Below, in pieces: positions 11,510 through 21,755 of a DNA stretch of 64,000 nt; the first letter of the stretch is position 1, and each line of letters starts with the position of its first letter. The DNA comes from Metallyticus violacea (taxonomy: Eukaryota; Arthropoda; Insecta; Mantodea; Metallyticidae). A program made the position numbers and the translations under genes. A model generated the notes under the pieces. It had not been told where the DNA came from, searched no databases, and saw nothing but the letters and a program-made list of their open reading frames with translations. The stretch covers positions 71,215,501 through 71,279,500 of the forward strand of contig CM060833.1 of the NCBI GenBank assembly GCA_030762175.1, in the 5' to 3' direction.

Positions 11510-11672
11510 AAAATAACAATAATTAAAGAAACAGAAAAAGAATAAAACACTTAGAAATTCACAGAACCTTCTAAGGCAAGAAGAATTCAAGTAATTTTGG
11601 AACAGCGATTAAAACTCTGCGAATTTCTAAGTGTTTGATCCTTTTTCTGTCTCTCTAATTATTGTTATTTTA
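11510..11672. repeat. foldback (inverted-repeat) element, ~50-bp arms
   Basis: Left arm 11510-11560 and right arm 11621-11672 are reverse complements with a few mismatches, separated by about 60 bp. The inner arm ends read AATAAAACACTTAGAAATTC. The same motif (ATAAAACACTTAGA) forms part of the large palindrome at 17.78-18.12 kb, which suggests a shared foldback/MITE family. Confidence 0.75.
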
Positions 11673-11703
11673 GTTACATTATTCACACTGTTAGTTTAAT
11701 TTT

Positions 11704-11757
11704 CATTTATGTTATATACATATACATGTGTATGTATATGTATATGTATATACATAT
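11704..11757. repeat. (TATACA/TATG)n low-complexity repeat
   Basis: Imperfect alternating TATACATATG-type microsatellite next to the foldback element. Confidence 0.85.
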
Positions 11758-11769
11758 AAATGAGGCAAA

Positions 11770-12960
11770 CGGTGTGAAATCTATTTTTTAAAAATTAAAA
11801 CCGTAAGCGAACCTCAGTCAATCTTCAGTCAACAAATCGATGACATGATATTAAATACATTTTCAGCTGATTAATCAAATGTTATGGCTACTTCTTTGAA
11901 ATCGTGGCTTTATATTTTTTCCCCCATAATACACAGGATGAAAGAAATCTAGTATCATAATGGTGGCAATAGAGCTTAACAAGAGGAACAAAATAATATA
12001 CCTAAACATCTTTTTCCTTTATCTCTTAGAGTTTCCAAGAAAATACATCACTTATCTCGAAATACATGGCAATATTGCTTAATATTCTATATGGTTAACT
12101 TATACATTTGAAATGCACCAATTAAATATTCTAAGTGTATGTTTGTTTGCATAACCTTCCTGCAAAATCCAGTTCATAACTAACGTCGTTTACTTTTTTA
12201 ATCCTTGTTAACATCAACGCTATGATAATCTAATTTTGCCAACCCTAATGATTTACATAACTTTAATACGTCAAAAACTATTCCAGTTATGAAAAAGTAG
12301 CAAAGGAAGCTATTTTATCTATTATTATAATCGGAATGCATCAATTCCGACGCGTTAACATATTAGACCACATGAAATATAACGCTTTTTTTAACAGACT
12401 ACACATAATAACCAAAATGCTATTTAAAAAATTAGCATAAAATCACCCCATAAAATTATATCATTAAGTTCCCCTCCATTCTGTATACATTTTAATTATT
12501 GTGTACGTTTCTCCTTTATTTAAAACGCAATTTAAAGGAGTAACGCAGCCTTCCCGAATCTCAGGTGACCAGAACATGGAGCTGCCATTACTGCGGTCAG
12601 GATTCGATTCCCATTTCATATTACAATTGTTCATTTCCGAAAAAGTAAGACTACATCGTCTTTTACAAAGAAATCAAAAATATTACATGTGGTCCATGTT
12701 AAAATGTTCAAGATTTCGTCCCAAAAAGTTAATAAGTCGCGTTAGTCCACAGGGAAGATTTCATATACAAAATATTGTTTACATTCCAGGGCTGATGCTG
12801 GTATATACACACGACCAATGCCAATGACAGGAAGCCTTAACATAGTTTCTGATTTTAACCTTTCTTAATATGCGTGCTATTTGTGTTCGTTTCAAAGTTC
12901 AAACACAAATGTTCAATTTCATATTTCATATATGAAGTTTAACACAGACTAGAACTATCC
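11770..12960. other. no recognised gene
   Basis: AT-rich. Around 12535-12650 a segment with GGATTCGATTCCC could be a degenerate tRNA B box of an old SINE, but no second copy was seen. Confidence 0.4.
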
Positions 12961-12965
12961 GTTAC

Positions 12966-13210
12966 CGATGTCGTTAAGTCGCGGACTCGTGGGCGGGAGG
13001 TCTGGGGTTCGAATCCCGCTAGGACCATCCTCCCTGACTGAGTTTTTTTTTCAGGTTTTCCTCAGTCCTCATAAATGGCAAATGCCGGGGAGGTACCCTA
13101 AACTTAGGCCTGGAATGTTTCTTTTCTTAAAAAAAAGATACTTTCTCATTATTTTATCATTCCATTTCATCATCGCCCGTGGTGTTTAATCGGCGTTAAA
13201 CACCATTAAA
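12966..13210 (+). repeat. SINE family B copy
   Basis: tRNA-like head with A-box remnant GTCGTTAAGTCGCGG and a perfect B box GGTTCGAATCC. It is followed by the family body (CAGGTTTTCCTCAGTCCTCA, AAATGGCAAATGCCGGGGAG) and tail (ATCGGCGTTAAACACCATT, then A-run). About 10 bp are missing from the 5' end. Its direction is opposite to the copy at 7.3 kb. Confidence 0.9.
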
Positions 13211-13222
13211 AAAAAAGGAAAC

Positions 13223-13370
13223 ATTCGTTGAATTGAGTAATCGGAAGCTTTCACGGCCGGAGTCAGAATTATAACTAGAGGTTTCTTCCGGGTTCCGTTT
13301 GAACTCCTTAGCTCCAAGAGACCACGGCTCCTACGCCCGGAAGAAACTTCTAGTTATAATTCGTTGAATT
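13223..13370. mobile_element. 124-bp hairpin insertion flanked by a 12-bp direct repeat
   Basis: ATTCGTTGAATT occurs at 13223-13234 and again at 13359-13370, flanking 124 bp. Inside is an inverted repeat of 27 bp with one mismatch (13266-13292 against 13336-13362) whose right arm runs into the direct repeat. The loop contains GTTCCGTTTGAACTCC. The arrangement fits a small non-coding insertion with target-site duplication, or a foldback. It lies immediately after the A-rich end of a SINE B copy. The family is unknown to me. Confidence 0.65.
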
Positions 13371-13726
13371 ATTTTTGTTACTACCACTTTGATAATGATT
13401 ACAAGAATATTTGTTTGGAAATATTTACTTCAAGGTTTCTAAAATATTCCTAATTTTTAATTATGGTGAGTGATTGTTATTTAGAAGAGGATTGTATATG
13501 ATTTTATTTTCTTTCACTTAGTACACTTTTGATGCGTTTCGAAGAATTTAATTAATAGAAACGACCACATTGAAAATAAATGATAATTAGTGATGTAACT
13601 AACAATTGGAATGTTAATAGCTGCCTCAAATGCAATTCGATTGGACAGAAAACATGTCAGTGTTTCCTGAGGGGCAAGTGTTACTACTTAATTGAAAATG
13701 TGCAACTTAATGTGTATTAAAAGTAA

Positions 13727-13890
13727 ATAAACGCCTCCGTGGTCTCTGATGATAAGTTTGCGACTATAAATCGGGAGTTCCTGGTTTCCAATACCGGTCA
13801 GGTCTAACTACTGAGTAAGGTTTTATTTTGCCTGAAAAGAGGGTGAATATCAGATGTCAAGGACTCCTAGCCCATTGCCGCCATCGTTAA
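13727..13890 (+). repeat. possible third tRNA-derived SINE
   Basis: CGCCTCCGTGGTCTCTGATG resembles a tRNA 5' end and A box. Downstream, TCCTGGTTTCCAATACCGGT resembles a B box and the 3' side of the T stem. The following ACTACTGAGTAAGG and CAGATGTCAAGGACTCC have no counterpart in the window, so it is a single copy here and the call is tentative. Confidence 0.45.
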
Positions 13891-14239
13891 TTCATTTTAT
13901 TTTATTCATGACTACAGACTTACACCTACAATATTCAGGGTTAATCCACAGTCGAGGTGAGAAGATCAACATTAAAGCGACAGCAAACAAACATAAAATA
14001 AAATGAAAAAATAGGAAACAAAACAATACAAAAGTCTTGCATGGGCTTGTTACAAGTAAACTCAAAATTTTAGTTACTCTCATTTGCATTGTATGATTTC
14101 TCTTACTGTAAACAAGTGAGAGTAGCTAAATCGTCGGAATGTAGCGATAATTTTATCTGCATTTTGAACCGATAAAAAAAGACTACTTCTAAACATGAAA
14201 TAATTTTTTCCCCATACTCCGTTACCTTACAGGAGACAC

Positions 14240-14910
14240 GGGCCGGCAGAATGCGGCTGCGTACTGGGAGAAGCCAATATCAAGACCGTATAATTCATGC
14301 ACAGGTAGTAGCTTGTAGTTTGTTTGAGGGAGGCTTGGTCAACGATTGGCTGTGGTTCGTATATTACTCGATGCTTTAATAGTGTGTGAATTTTGTGCTA
14401 ATTGCTCTTCGTTATTTATGCCAATGCGGGTTTCTATGTTTGATGCATAGGTTCAAACGGATTCTTGTTAAGAAATGGAAAGGCGGTTCGCAGGAAACCA
14501 TCCTAACAATCGTGTTCCAGGTAGAGGAACTGTTCACTAGTTTGTTTAAAAGGTACGCGAGACAAAATCTCTCAATAACAATAAACCTGTTCCGAATATC
14601 CGTGTTCTTACGGAAGAAAAGTTAGATGAAAAACAGGAATTTCCTAAGGATATGTCGGCAATGTACTACCGCTCAGAAGCATCATTTTCACATATCCTTA
14701 AAACACAGTTAGTGTTTATTAATATCAGTTTTAAATACGGATAGTATTATTTAATGCTGGCGATTAAGAATAAAACAGCAAAATAGAAATATTAACTTTA
14801 GACGCGGCGACTTAATCTCCTTTTCCCGGTTGCGGCGCTGCACTTTCCCAGCGAATAATTTACTTCAAGCCGTACGTAACTCAAATAACTGCACTGCATA
14901 TTATCATAAA
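14240..14910 (+). repeat. dispersed repeat Z, copy 1 (zinc-finger-like coding block)
   Basis: Starts GGGCCGGCAGAATGCGGCTG and matches the copies at 18.6 and 45.6 kb through TACTCGATGCTTT and GTGCTAATTGCTC. A central block (TCTCAATAACAATAAACCTG, CGTGTTCTTACGGAAGAAA, TTTCCTAAGGATATGTCGGC) is shared with 19.2 and 48.0 kb. The final block, CTTTTCCCGGTTGCGGCGCT with AACTCAAATAACTGCACTG, is shared with 19.28 and 48.73 kb. In other copies the centre contains a C2H2 zinc-finger-like frame, here disrupted by stops. It may be a retrocopy or duplicated fragment of a zinc-finger gene. Confidence 0.65.
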
Positions 14911-15149
14911 ATCTTATTGAATGTATAGTAATGCTCAAGCGCAAGGCTTTGAGGTATAAAATCGTCCAGCCATAAAACATGGAGTCACTTGTATAGAAAA
15001 TATCACACAGAGCTAGAAATGAAATGAGAATATTAAATAAATAATGCGAAAATAATGCAGAAAATGGTCGCAGACTGAAGTATATATATAAAACATATCT
15101 TACCAAGAGCTACAGGAAAAAGACATTTCAAAGTGAAAGGTCATTTTCA

Positions 15150-16480
15150 ACATATATAAATTCCTAAAAAAACTGCAAAAATCTTGGGAGTATAATTATA
15201 CAAGATATAGGGAAGCGATGGCAAGGGAGCATGCCTCCGGGGACGCGCGGTAGAAATGACTTGTTAGGAGTTTCTTGATTAAAAAGAGAAGAATTTCAGG
15301 CTTCTTTCGGAGAGTCGGAAAGTCAAATTAGGTACTGCGGCAGAACACACGTTTCCTTCCGTGTAATTTTGTAAGAGAGGAAAGCATGTAGGACAAGCTA
15401 ATAAACAAGTCTTGTGGGTGCTACTGCAGGAATATAAACTTTGCGGAACTGATAAACCTAAAACATCCCGTAAACTGTGAACTTCTATATATAATCAACG
15501 ACCGGAGACAGAGAAGTTTCGTGTTATGGCATATGGTTAACTATTTTAAATTAATTTAATATTTTGGAGAGTATATTTTGCGTTTGCGTTTATTTATATA
15601 CTTTTCGCAACTAATTTAAAATTAAACTAGTCATTAACTCTGTTTGGATTTAAAACAACACATGCCTGATATGCTATATTAAATTTCAACGTTATTTTTA
15701 TCAACAAAAAGTACGAAAAAGTTCGTCACGTTAGAGCTGCATAAACTAAGCGAATTCCTCAGCAACTGGAATAACTTTAGAAATGAATACAAAATCCAAA
15801 CGATTAATTAATGAAATGAAATAAATTATGGCATTTCTGTGTGGCATTAGGGAAACAAAAGTACAATTCTTGCAATCTATAAGTATCACAAAAGAGAAAC
15901 TGCATTTTTAGAATTATTATTGTTTTTGATGTTAAACCACAAAATTAATGGTATAGTATTAATAAAATCAAATATATCACCATTGATAGACAAAGTTATA
16001 CAGTATGCAGATTTTTAAACAATTTTTAAATGTAATCATATTTATGAACTGAGCCCTTGATATCTTTACATTCACTAAAATAGAGAAAAATAACAGAACA
16101 TTTCGAGCTACACTATCTATTTTAGAAGAAAGGTTTAATATGTCTCAATAAAACAAAAACATGTTAACTATTTAAAAACAATTATAATGTACTAAGAAAT
16201 TATACATAATCAACAACATACAATCGAAAGTTCCAACGATTTTCATTGGCTTTGAAATTTAATTTGAATGTTATATGGTAAAACATGTAACGCAAACGTT
16301 TTCTGAAGGTTATTACAGAGCGCTCTTACATACAAATATAATTCTCAAACACTTATTAGATTAATATTTCACGTTTGATATCTTCATGACGATGCTTTTG
16401 TTAAATATACAATATATGCAACATTATAAATAAGTTTATATACTGAATTAATTTCTTTTATTTTAAAACAATAGAATATT
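15150..16480. other. no recognised feature
   Basis: Very AT-rich sequence with no identifiable element. Confidence 0.5.
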
Positions 16481-16487
16481 AAACACA

Positions 16488-17645
16488 AGAGCGCTTTTAA
16501 ATTTTCAGTTTTCAGATGTACTCCCACTCCCATTTCCCTAATTTTCAGAAACTATTTTTCTTATTTTACTTAAATGGTATCTACCGAATTTTGTTGTGAA
16601 GAAACAAATATTCGTAGCTGTAGAGTGTTTTTAAATGTTGGGTTCAAATAAACCCCTACTCCTAATGACCCGATTTCCCTGATTTTCAAGATTTTTTTAT
16701 TTTATTTAAATGGTATATATCTAGTTTCGTTGCGAAAAAACAAATTTTGGTGCCACTAGAGTAATTTTTTAAATTTTGGGTTTTAGGTAAACCCCCATTC
16801 CAAATAATTTGATTTCATTGATTCGCAGAAACTACTATTCTTGTTTTATTTTAATGACCTACGCCGAGTTTCGTTGAGAAAAAACAAACATTAGGTCGCT
16901 AGAGCTATTTTTAAATTTTGCTTTAATCCCCGCTATTTAAATTTCCGTATTCAGCTATATAGCAACACCTAATGGCCCGATTTCCCATAGTTTCAGAAAG
17001 TATTTTTATTTTATTAAATTGTACACATCTAATTTGGTCGTGAAAAAAAATATTCCTGCCTTTAGAGCGAATTTTGTGTTTCAGGTAACCCCCCTCCTAA
17101 TGGCACGATTTCTCTGATTTTCAGAAACTATTTTTCTTGTTTTATTTAAATGATTTTCATTGACTAAAACCAAATGTTGGTGCCGCTAGGGCGATTTTTA
17201 AATGTTAGGTTTGAGGTAAAACCTCATTCGAAAACTGATTTCATGATTTTCAGAAACTGTTTTTCTTGTTTTATTTCAACGGCATATGCCGAGTTTCCTT
17301 TAAAGAAATTAAATTGCGGTCGCTACAGCGTTTTCAAAAATTTTCTTTAACTCCCACTCGATTTTCAGGCACTCCCACTCCTAATCGCCGGATTACCATG
17401 CTTTTCAGCCACTATTTTTATTAGCTTATTTTAATGAAATATACCGAGTTTCGTTGAGAAAAAATAAAAATTGCGGGCGCTAGAGCTGGAGTTGATTTTT
17501 GTTTTTTATTTTCGCTTTAGGTTAATCTCCACCCTCAATGGTCCCATTTAGCTGCTTAACGAGCTCGACGAATCGTTTGCTAATTAATGGTTATATGTGA
17601 GTTTCGTTGAGAAAAAATGTAATTTTCGATGCCTAGTAGGTAGGA
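16488..17645 (+). repeat. satellite-like tandem array, about 8 diverged ~145-bp monomers
   Basis: A conserved box of the type GAGTTTCGTTGAGAAAAAAC recurs near 16588, 16722, 16867, 17030, 17153, 17292, 17449 and 17602. Each is followed by a GCTAGAGCGATTTTTAAAT-type segment, then AACCCCCACTCCTAATGG and CCGATTTCCCTGATTTTCAG. Spacing varies from about 125 to 165 bp. Monomers have diverged strongly, as in an old array that no longer homogenises. The same family occurs on the opposite strand at 28.8-29.2 kb. Confidence 0.85.
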
Positions 17646-17782
17646 TCGATGGATATGTAAAGAAATTTTTCAAAAATCGTTTAATGGATACAACCACAAT
17701 TATTTCGGATTTTGCCCAAATGCAATTTATATATAACATAAATGAAAAATAAAAAATAAAATAACACTATTAACAATATAAC

Positions 17783-18120
17783 AAATTAACAGTAGTAATA
17801 AAAGTAGATAGGGATAAAACACTTAGATAAAGTCACACTTGAAATTGCTATATTTCGAACTACTGGAGTTCTTCTATGGCAAAGAAGGATAAAACACTTA
17901 GATAAAGTCACACTTGATATTTCTATATTTCGAACTACTGGAGTTCTTTGCCATAGAAGAACTCCAGTAGTTCGAAATATAGAAATATCAAGTGTGACTT
18001 TATCTAAGTGTTTTATCCTTCTTTGCCATAGAAGAACTCCAGTAGTTCGAAATATAGCAATTTCAAGTGTGACTTTATCTAAGTGTTTTATTCTTATCTA
18101 CTTTTATTACTACGTTAATT
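17783..18120. repeat. near-perfect ~340-bp palindrome made of four copies of one unit
   Basis: Arms 17792-17948 and 17957-18113 are reverse complements with about two mismatches, around an 8-bp centre (TGCCATAG). Weaker symmetry (AAATTAAC/GTTAATTT) extends beyond. Each arm holds two direct copies of a ~73-bp unit starting GGATAAAACACTTAGATAAA and containing TTTCGAACTACTGGAGTTCT. The four units thus form head-to-tail pairs facing each other. A transcript would fold into one long hairpin. It may be a foldback transposon or a recent inverted duplication; an assembly artefact must be excluded. Confidence 0.9.
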
Positions 18121-18125
18121 TATAT

Positions 18126-18144
18126 ATGTGTATGTGCGTGCATG

Positions 18145-18180
<36 letters not shown>
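18126..18180 (+). repeat. (GT)n microsatellite
   Basis: Imperfect, then pure GT repeats directly beside the palindrome. Confidence 0.95.
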
Positions 18181-18182
<2 letters not shown>

Positions 18183-18596
18183 GATCTGTAGATTATAACT
18201 CATTAGATTCAAAATTACTAGGCTTTAGCCATCAACCCGGTCCGCTCAAAGCGGTTTTTACGTCTGGGCTAATAGGTGAGTAGCCGTCAACGACGCCTGT
18301 ACTTCAACACCGCTTCCTAAAACATGTACGAAATCTTACGTATCTGGCTAACAATATTACGTTCGGTCACTATAATGTTTCTGGTTTCATCGTTAATTTT
18401 TTCCTTTACATTCCGAAATCCCCACATGTGCTAATTTCGGTAGTGATTTTTCCTCCCCCTGTTGAAATTTAATGTTTTCGCTCATGTTCTTGTTTTGTAT
18501 GAACTAACATAATTAAATTTGTGCACAATGCCGTGAATTACAGCCTGAAACGAGCCGGTTGATCAGGAAAGTTATTAATAAATTTCACACGTTAGG

Positions 18597-19380
18597 TTGA
18601 GGGAGGCTTTTTCAGCGAATGGATGTGCGTTCGTGTGTTACTCGATGCTTTCAATGTTTGTAATTGTGTGCTAATTGTTCTTTGGTAGTCATGCCACTAT
18701 CTAAACATAGTAACGAACGTATTTTTAAGTATGATACATGTGCCAAAATGTATTCTTATAAAGAAAAGGTAAGGCTATTCGTAATAAATACCCAAACTAT
18801 TCGCCAACTTTTTAAAAAGTTAAGTTTTTTTTTTTTTTTGATTGATTTATGGACGCTCTTTAACAGCTCAGGTCATCAGCGTCCCATTCAACTCAGGGCG
18901 TGAAACGGCCGACAAATTTTGCTCACAGGCCTCTCTTTCGGGCTTGAGGTTCTTTTTCGTGCCGTAAATGTACGACACGGGACCCACGGCTTTACTTCCC
19001 TTCCGAAGGAAGCCATACTTAGGATTTTTACGCCCGAAAAAATCCACCGGTCCTGGCCGGGTTCGAATCTGCGTTCTTGGGCGTAGGAGGCAAGTATGGT
19101 AACCACTACACCACCAGGACCGACAAAAAAAAAGTTAAGTTAAGTTAAGTGACATAGTCTTTCAATGACAAGAAAGGTGTTCCGAACATCGCCATGTTCT
19201 TACGGAAGAAATACAAGAATTTCCTAAGCAGATGCCGGCAATGTAGTAAAAATATAACCACTAAATCGGGCGTCGATTCTAATCCTTTTTTTTCCGGTTG
19301 CAGCGGGTGCATTTTCCCAGTAAGCAGCATGCACAGCAGCCCATAACTTACATAAACACAGTGCATCTCTCGTACCACTC
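18597..19380 (+). repeat. dispersed repeat Z, copy 2, interrupted by a SINE A
   Basis: Begins at GTTGAGGGAGGC and matches copy 1. The frame from about 18690 reads MPLSKHSNERIFKYDTCAKM then YSYKEKVRLF, which resembles a C2H2 zinc finger (F-K-x-D-x-C-x3-Y-S-Y-K) with the first Cys lost. A SINE A with a 13-bp duplication splits it at 18827-19128. The match resumes with CATGTTCTTACGGAAGAAAT and ends with the TTTTCCGGTTGCAGCG block. Non-functional here. Confidence 0.65.
18827..19128 (-). mobile_element. SINE family A, near full length, with target-site duplication
   Basis: Flanked by AAAAAGTTAAGTT at 18814-18826 and 19129-19141 (13 bp). On the minus strand the head reads GGTCCTGGTGGTGTAGTGGT, a tRNA-like 5' end with A box. 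A degenerate B box (GATTCGAACCCGG) follows, then the family body with CGGGCGTAAAAATCCTAAGT and CCCGTGTCGTACATTTACGG, and a tail ending in an A-run. About 300 bp. It interrupts repeat Z, so it is the younger of the two. Confidence 0.9.
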
Positions 19381-19439
19381 AGCTTTATCTTTTCCACAAA
19401 CACCAAATGCAAAATTATTGTGCGACATCTCAACACTAT

Positions 19440-19895
19440 CGAGAAGCATTAATATCAGAAGGACTAGTGATTAATTAACAATTCACTCCCTTTCCTGTAA
19501 AATGTTAATTTTAGTAATTTTGCAGTAGAAAACACCAAGTAATACCATATAACATGAAACCAACGCTGAATCAACGTAACAAAGTCACGCTTTATTATTT
19601 TTTTCTTTAAAATTAGACAAGTAATCAAGAGTACTTAATTTTTTTTAATATTAAACTGTGTTATAAATAGAACAATTAAGATGTGCATACATCTAGTGAA
19701 ATCACACTTATATATGGGACATTTCATATAATACTCATTATTGTGTAGCATCATTAGGGTTTCGATTGATCGAAGTTTCATATTTCAAAGTATAACTTTA
19801 TTGAAATAGGGTATTACTCGTAGCATTATAAGTATTGCATATTAGTACTGTAAATGATATTATGTTAATATTTCAAAGTTATGCGATTTCCTCAA
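19440..19895. other. no recognised feature
   Basis: AT-rich; nothing identified. Confidence 0.5.
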
Positions 19896-20162
19896 ATACA
19901 CTCCGTTTACTGGTGTTTCAGTCAGGCGTACGGTGTGAGTATGGTCACGGACCGTTTGGCGCTGCCAACCTGCACTTCCTTGTCGAAAATACAGCGTTGT
20001 AATATTTCGGCTTAGTTTACATTATTATTTTAAGACTGTTAAAAATGTGTTACTGCATTTACTCCTATATAACATAAAATTGGTTGTTATACTTATAACA
20101 TAAACAACACAACTTGCCACGCATAATAGCTTTTTTAAAATTAAACGCATGTAAAGTATTAC

Positions 20163-20625
20163 CTTCTTCAAGCTATGTGTGACATCCACGCTTGCTGTTG
20201 ATCACTGTAGCGTGCTGATATGTTAGAGCGGCTCCAGCCTGAATAGCTAAAGCACCAGTGAACGGAGTGTTAACACCCATTTCCATATATCGCTCTGCTG
20301 GCAAAAAGAGACGGAAATGAAGAAACTGTGTAATAAAATCTTCATTCCAATGCTGAGAGAAGCGAGTAAGGTTTCCTCCATGCGAAATGGTCTGCATTTT
20401 GAAGTGGTTTAATGTGTTTGAAAAAAATGATGAGAAATAATTTAATAACCATTCTTGGGACTAAATTAAAATGACTGAAAAAATATCATTAATTGGGTGT
20501 TCGCGTCGTTGAAAATAATAGCCAGTGGGTCACCACTCGTTTTCTGTCCCAGCTTATAGTCAACAGAGCAATCGACGTAAGTTTCAGAGCCTTTGCAATA
20601 GAAGATATGAGATCCTTAAGAAAAA
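20163..20625 (-). other. unrecognised coding-like segment in two frames (decayed gene or endogenous viral sequence)
   Basis: On the minus strand one frame (about 20620-20470) reads YVDCSVDYKLGQKTSGDPLA and onward to a stop. The other (20397-20173, 74 codons) contains FITQFLHFRLFLPAERYMEM and NTPFTGALAIQAGAALTYQH. Composition and hydrophobic pattern look like real protein rather than chance translation of AT-rich DNA. The two frames are out of phase and separated by stops, so they are either exons with an unseen intron or a frameshifted relic. I do not recognise the family. A viral structural-type origin is a guess only. Confidence 0.4.
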
Positions 20626-21049
20626 CCGAATACACAAAACACATTAACAAGTTTTACTTAAACAATATTCCATTTTCTAACATTCACACACATATATATA
20701 ACTCATACGAATTTTCCAATTTTAAATAATTATACGTAACTTCTTTACCAAAGTTAATGCACACTTTCAATTGCATTCCGTAGTTCGATAGATATGGGAG
20801 AAACTGTAGAGGCGGTCTTGGATGTAATTAGCGTGTGTAATATGCCCTACTATTGGCAAATTCCCGCGCCAGTGTATGCAATGATAGGTTACAAACCCGC
20901 AGCACATTCTCGCCCAAAGTATTCCTTTTCAGTGTGGTTTAAAACGTTACAACTTATCAATTCCCTTTTGGGCTGTATTTGGCTTATACTATGTTTTAAG
21001 CAAGCCAGCAGCATTGATTACTCATCAGTGCTTTATTAAGGCATAGAGA

Positions 21050-21750
21050 AATTTGCTAATCACTCTCGCTGAGGGAGTCAGCTGTTTCAAAGTTTCTTGA
21101 CAAAAAACAGAACTGAAGCGCTGAAATCTTATCTAAAATTTTGATAAAAATATTTTGAAGCTTTTCTTATAAGTGTTGACGATGAAAAAAAAAATCGATT
21201 TTTATTCTTCATACTTTATTATTCTCCCGATATTGTCTAATGAACTTATTTAAAAACAGGTGAGCCATACAAGTATAGCTGCATTCATTTTCAAGAGTGA
21301 CAGAAGGATTCTAACGAGTGTTTGTTTGCAATAAGCAATGTCATACTGAATACAAGTCAGTCAGTAGGTGAATACAACGTGATAAAACATGCGTAATTGT
21401 TATATTATAGTTCGGCATATATATCTATTGCACACTATCTGTCTACTGAAGGAATTCATTCGTTAAATTCGAAAACGATTTGTATCAATATTTAAACTAA
21501 AAGGTAAATTACAAGAAGTAATCCAAACAAACCCAAACACCTTAAAAGAAATTAGGTTTATCCGTAGGAAACTGTTATCGTTTCTCACAAGAACGAGAGG
21601 GAGGGGGGGTGATAGCTTTATTCTACAAAAATTAAGCATCTCTATTCCTAAAATGAATAATTAATCATATCATTAATATTAGATTTAGAGTTGTTGGCCC
21701 GTTCAGTCCTCAGGAGTCATCCTAATAACTTCATCTGGTTGTTGAATTAC
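21050..21750. other. no recognised feature
   Basis: AT-rich with a short G-run near 21600; no element identified. Confidence 0.5.
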
Positions 21751-21755
21751 TTCTA

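Noticed and set aside
16488..18120. Considered as a CRISPR-like or repeat-spacer array
   Set aside because: Monomers are ~145 bp and diverged throughout, without short identical repeats and unique spacers, and the sequence is eukaryotic.
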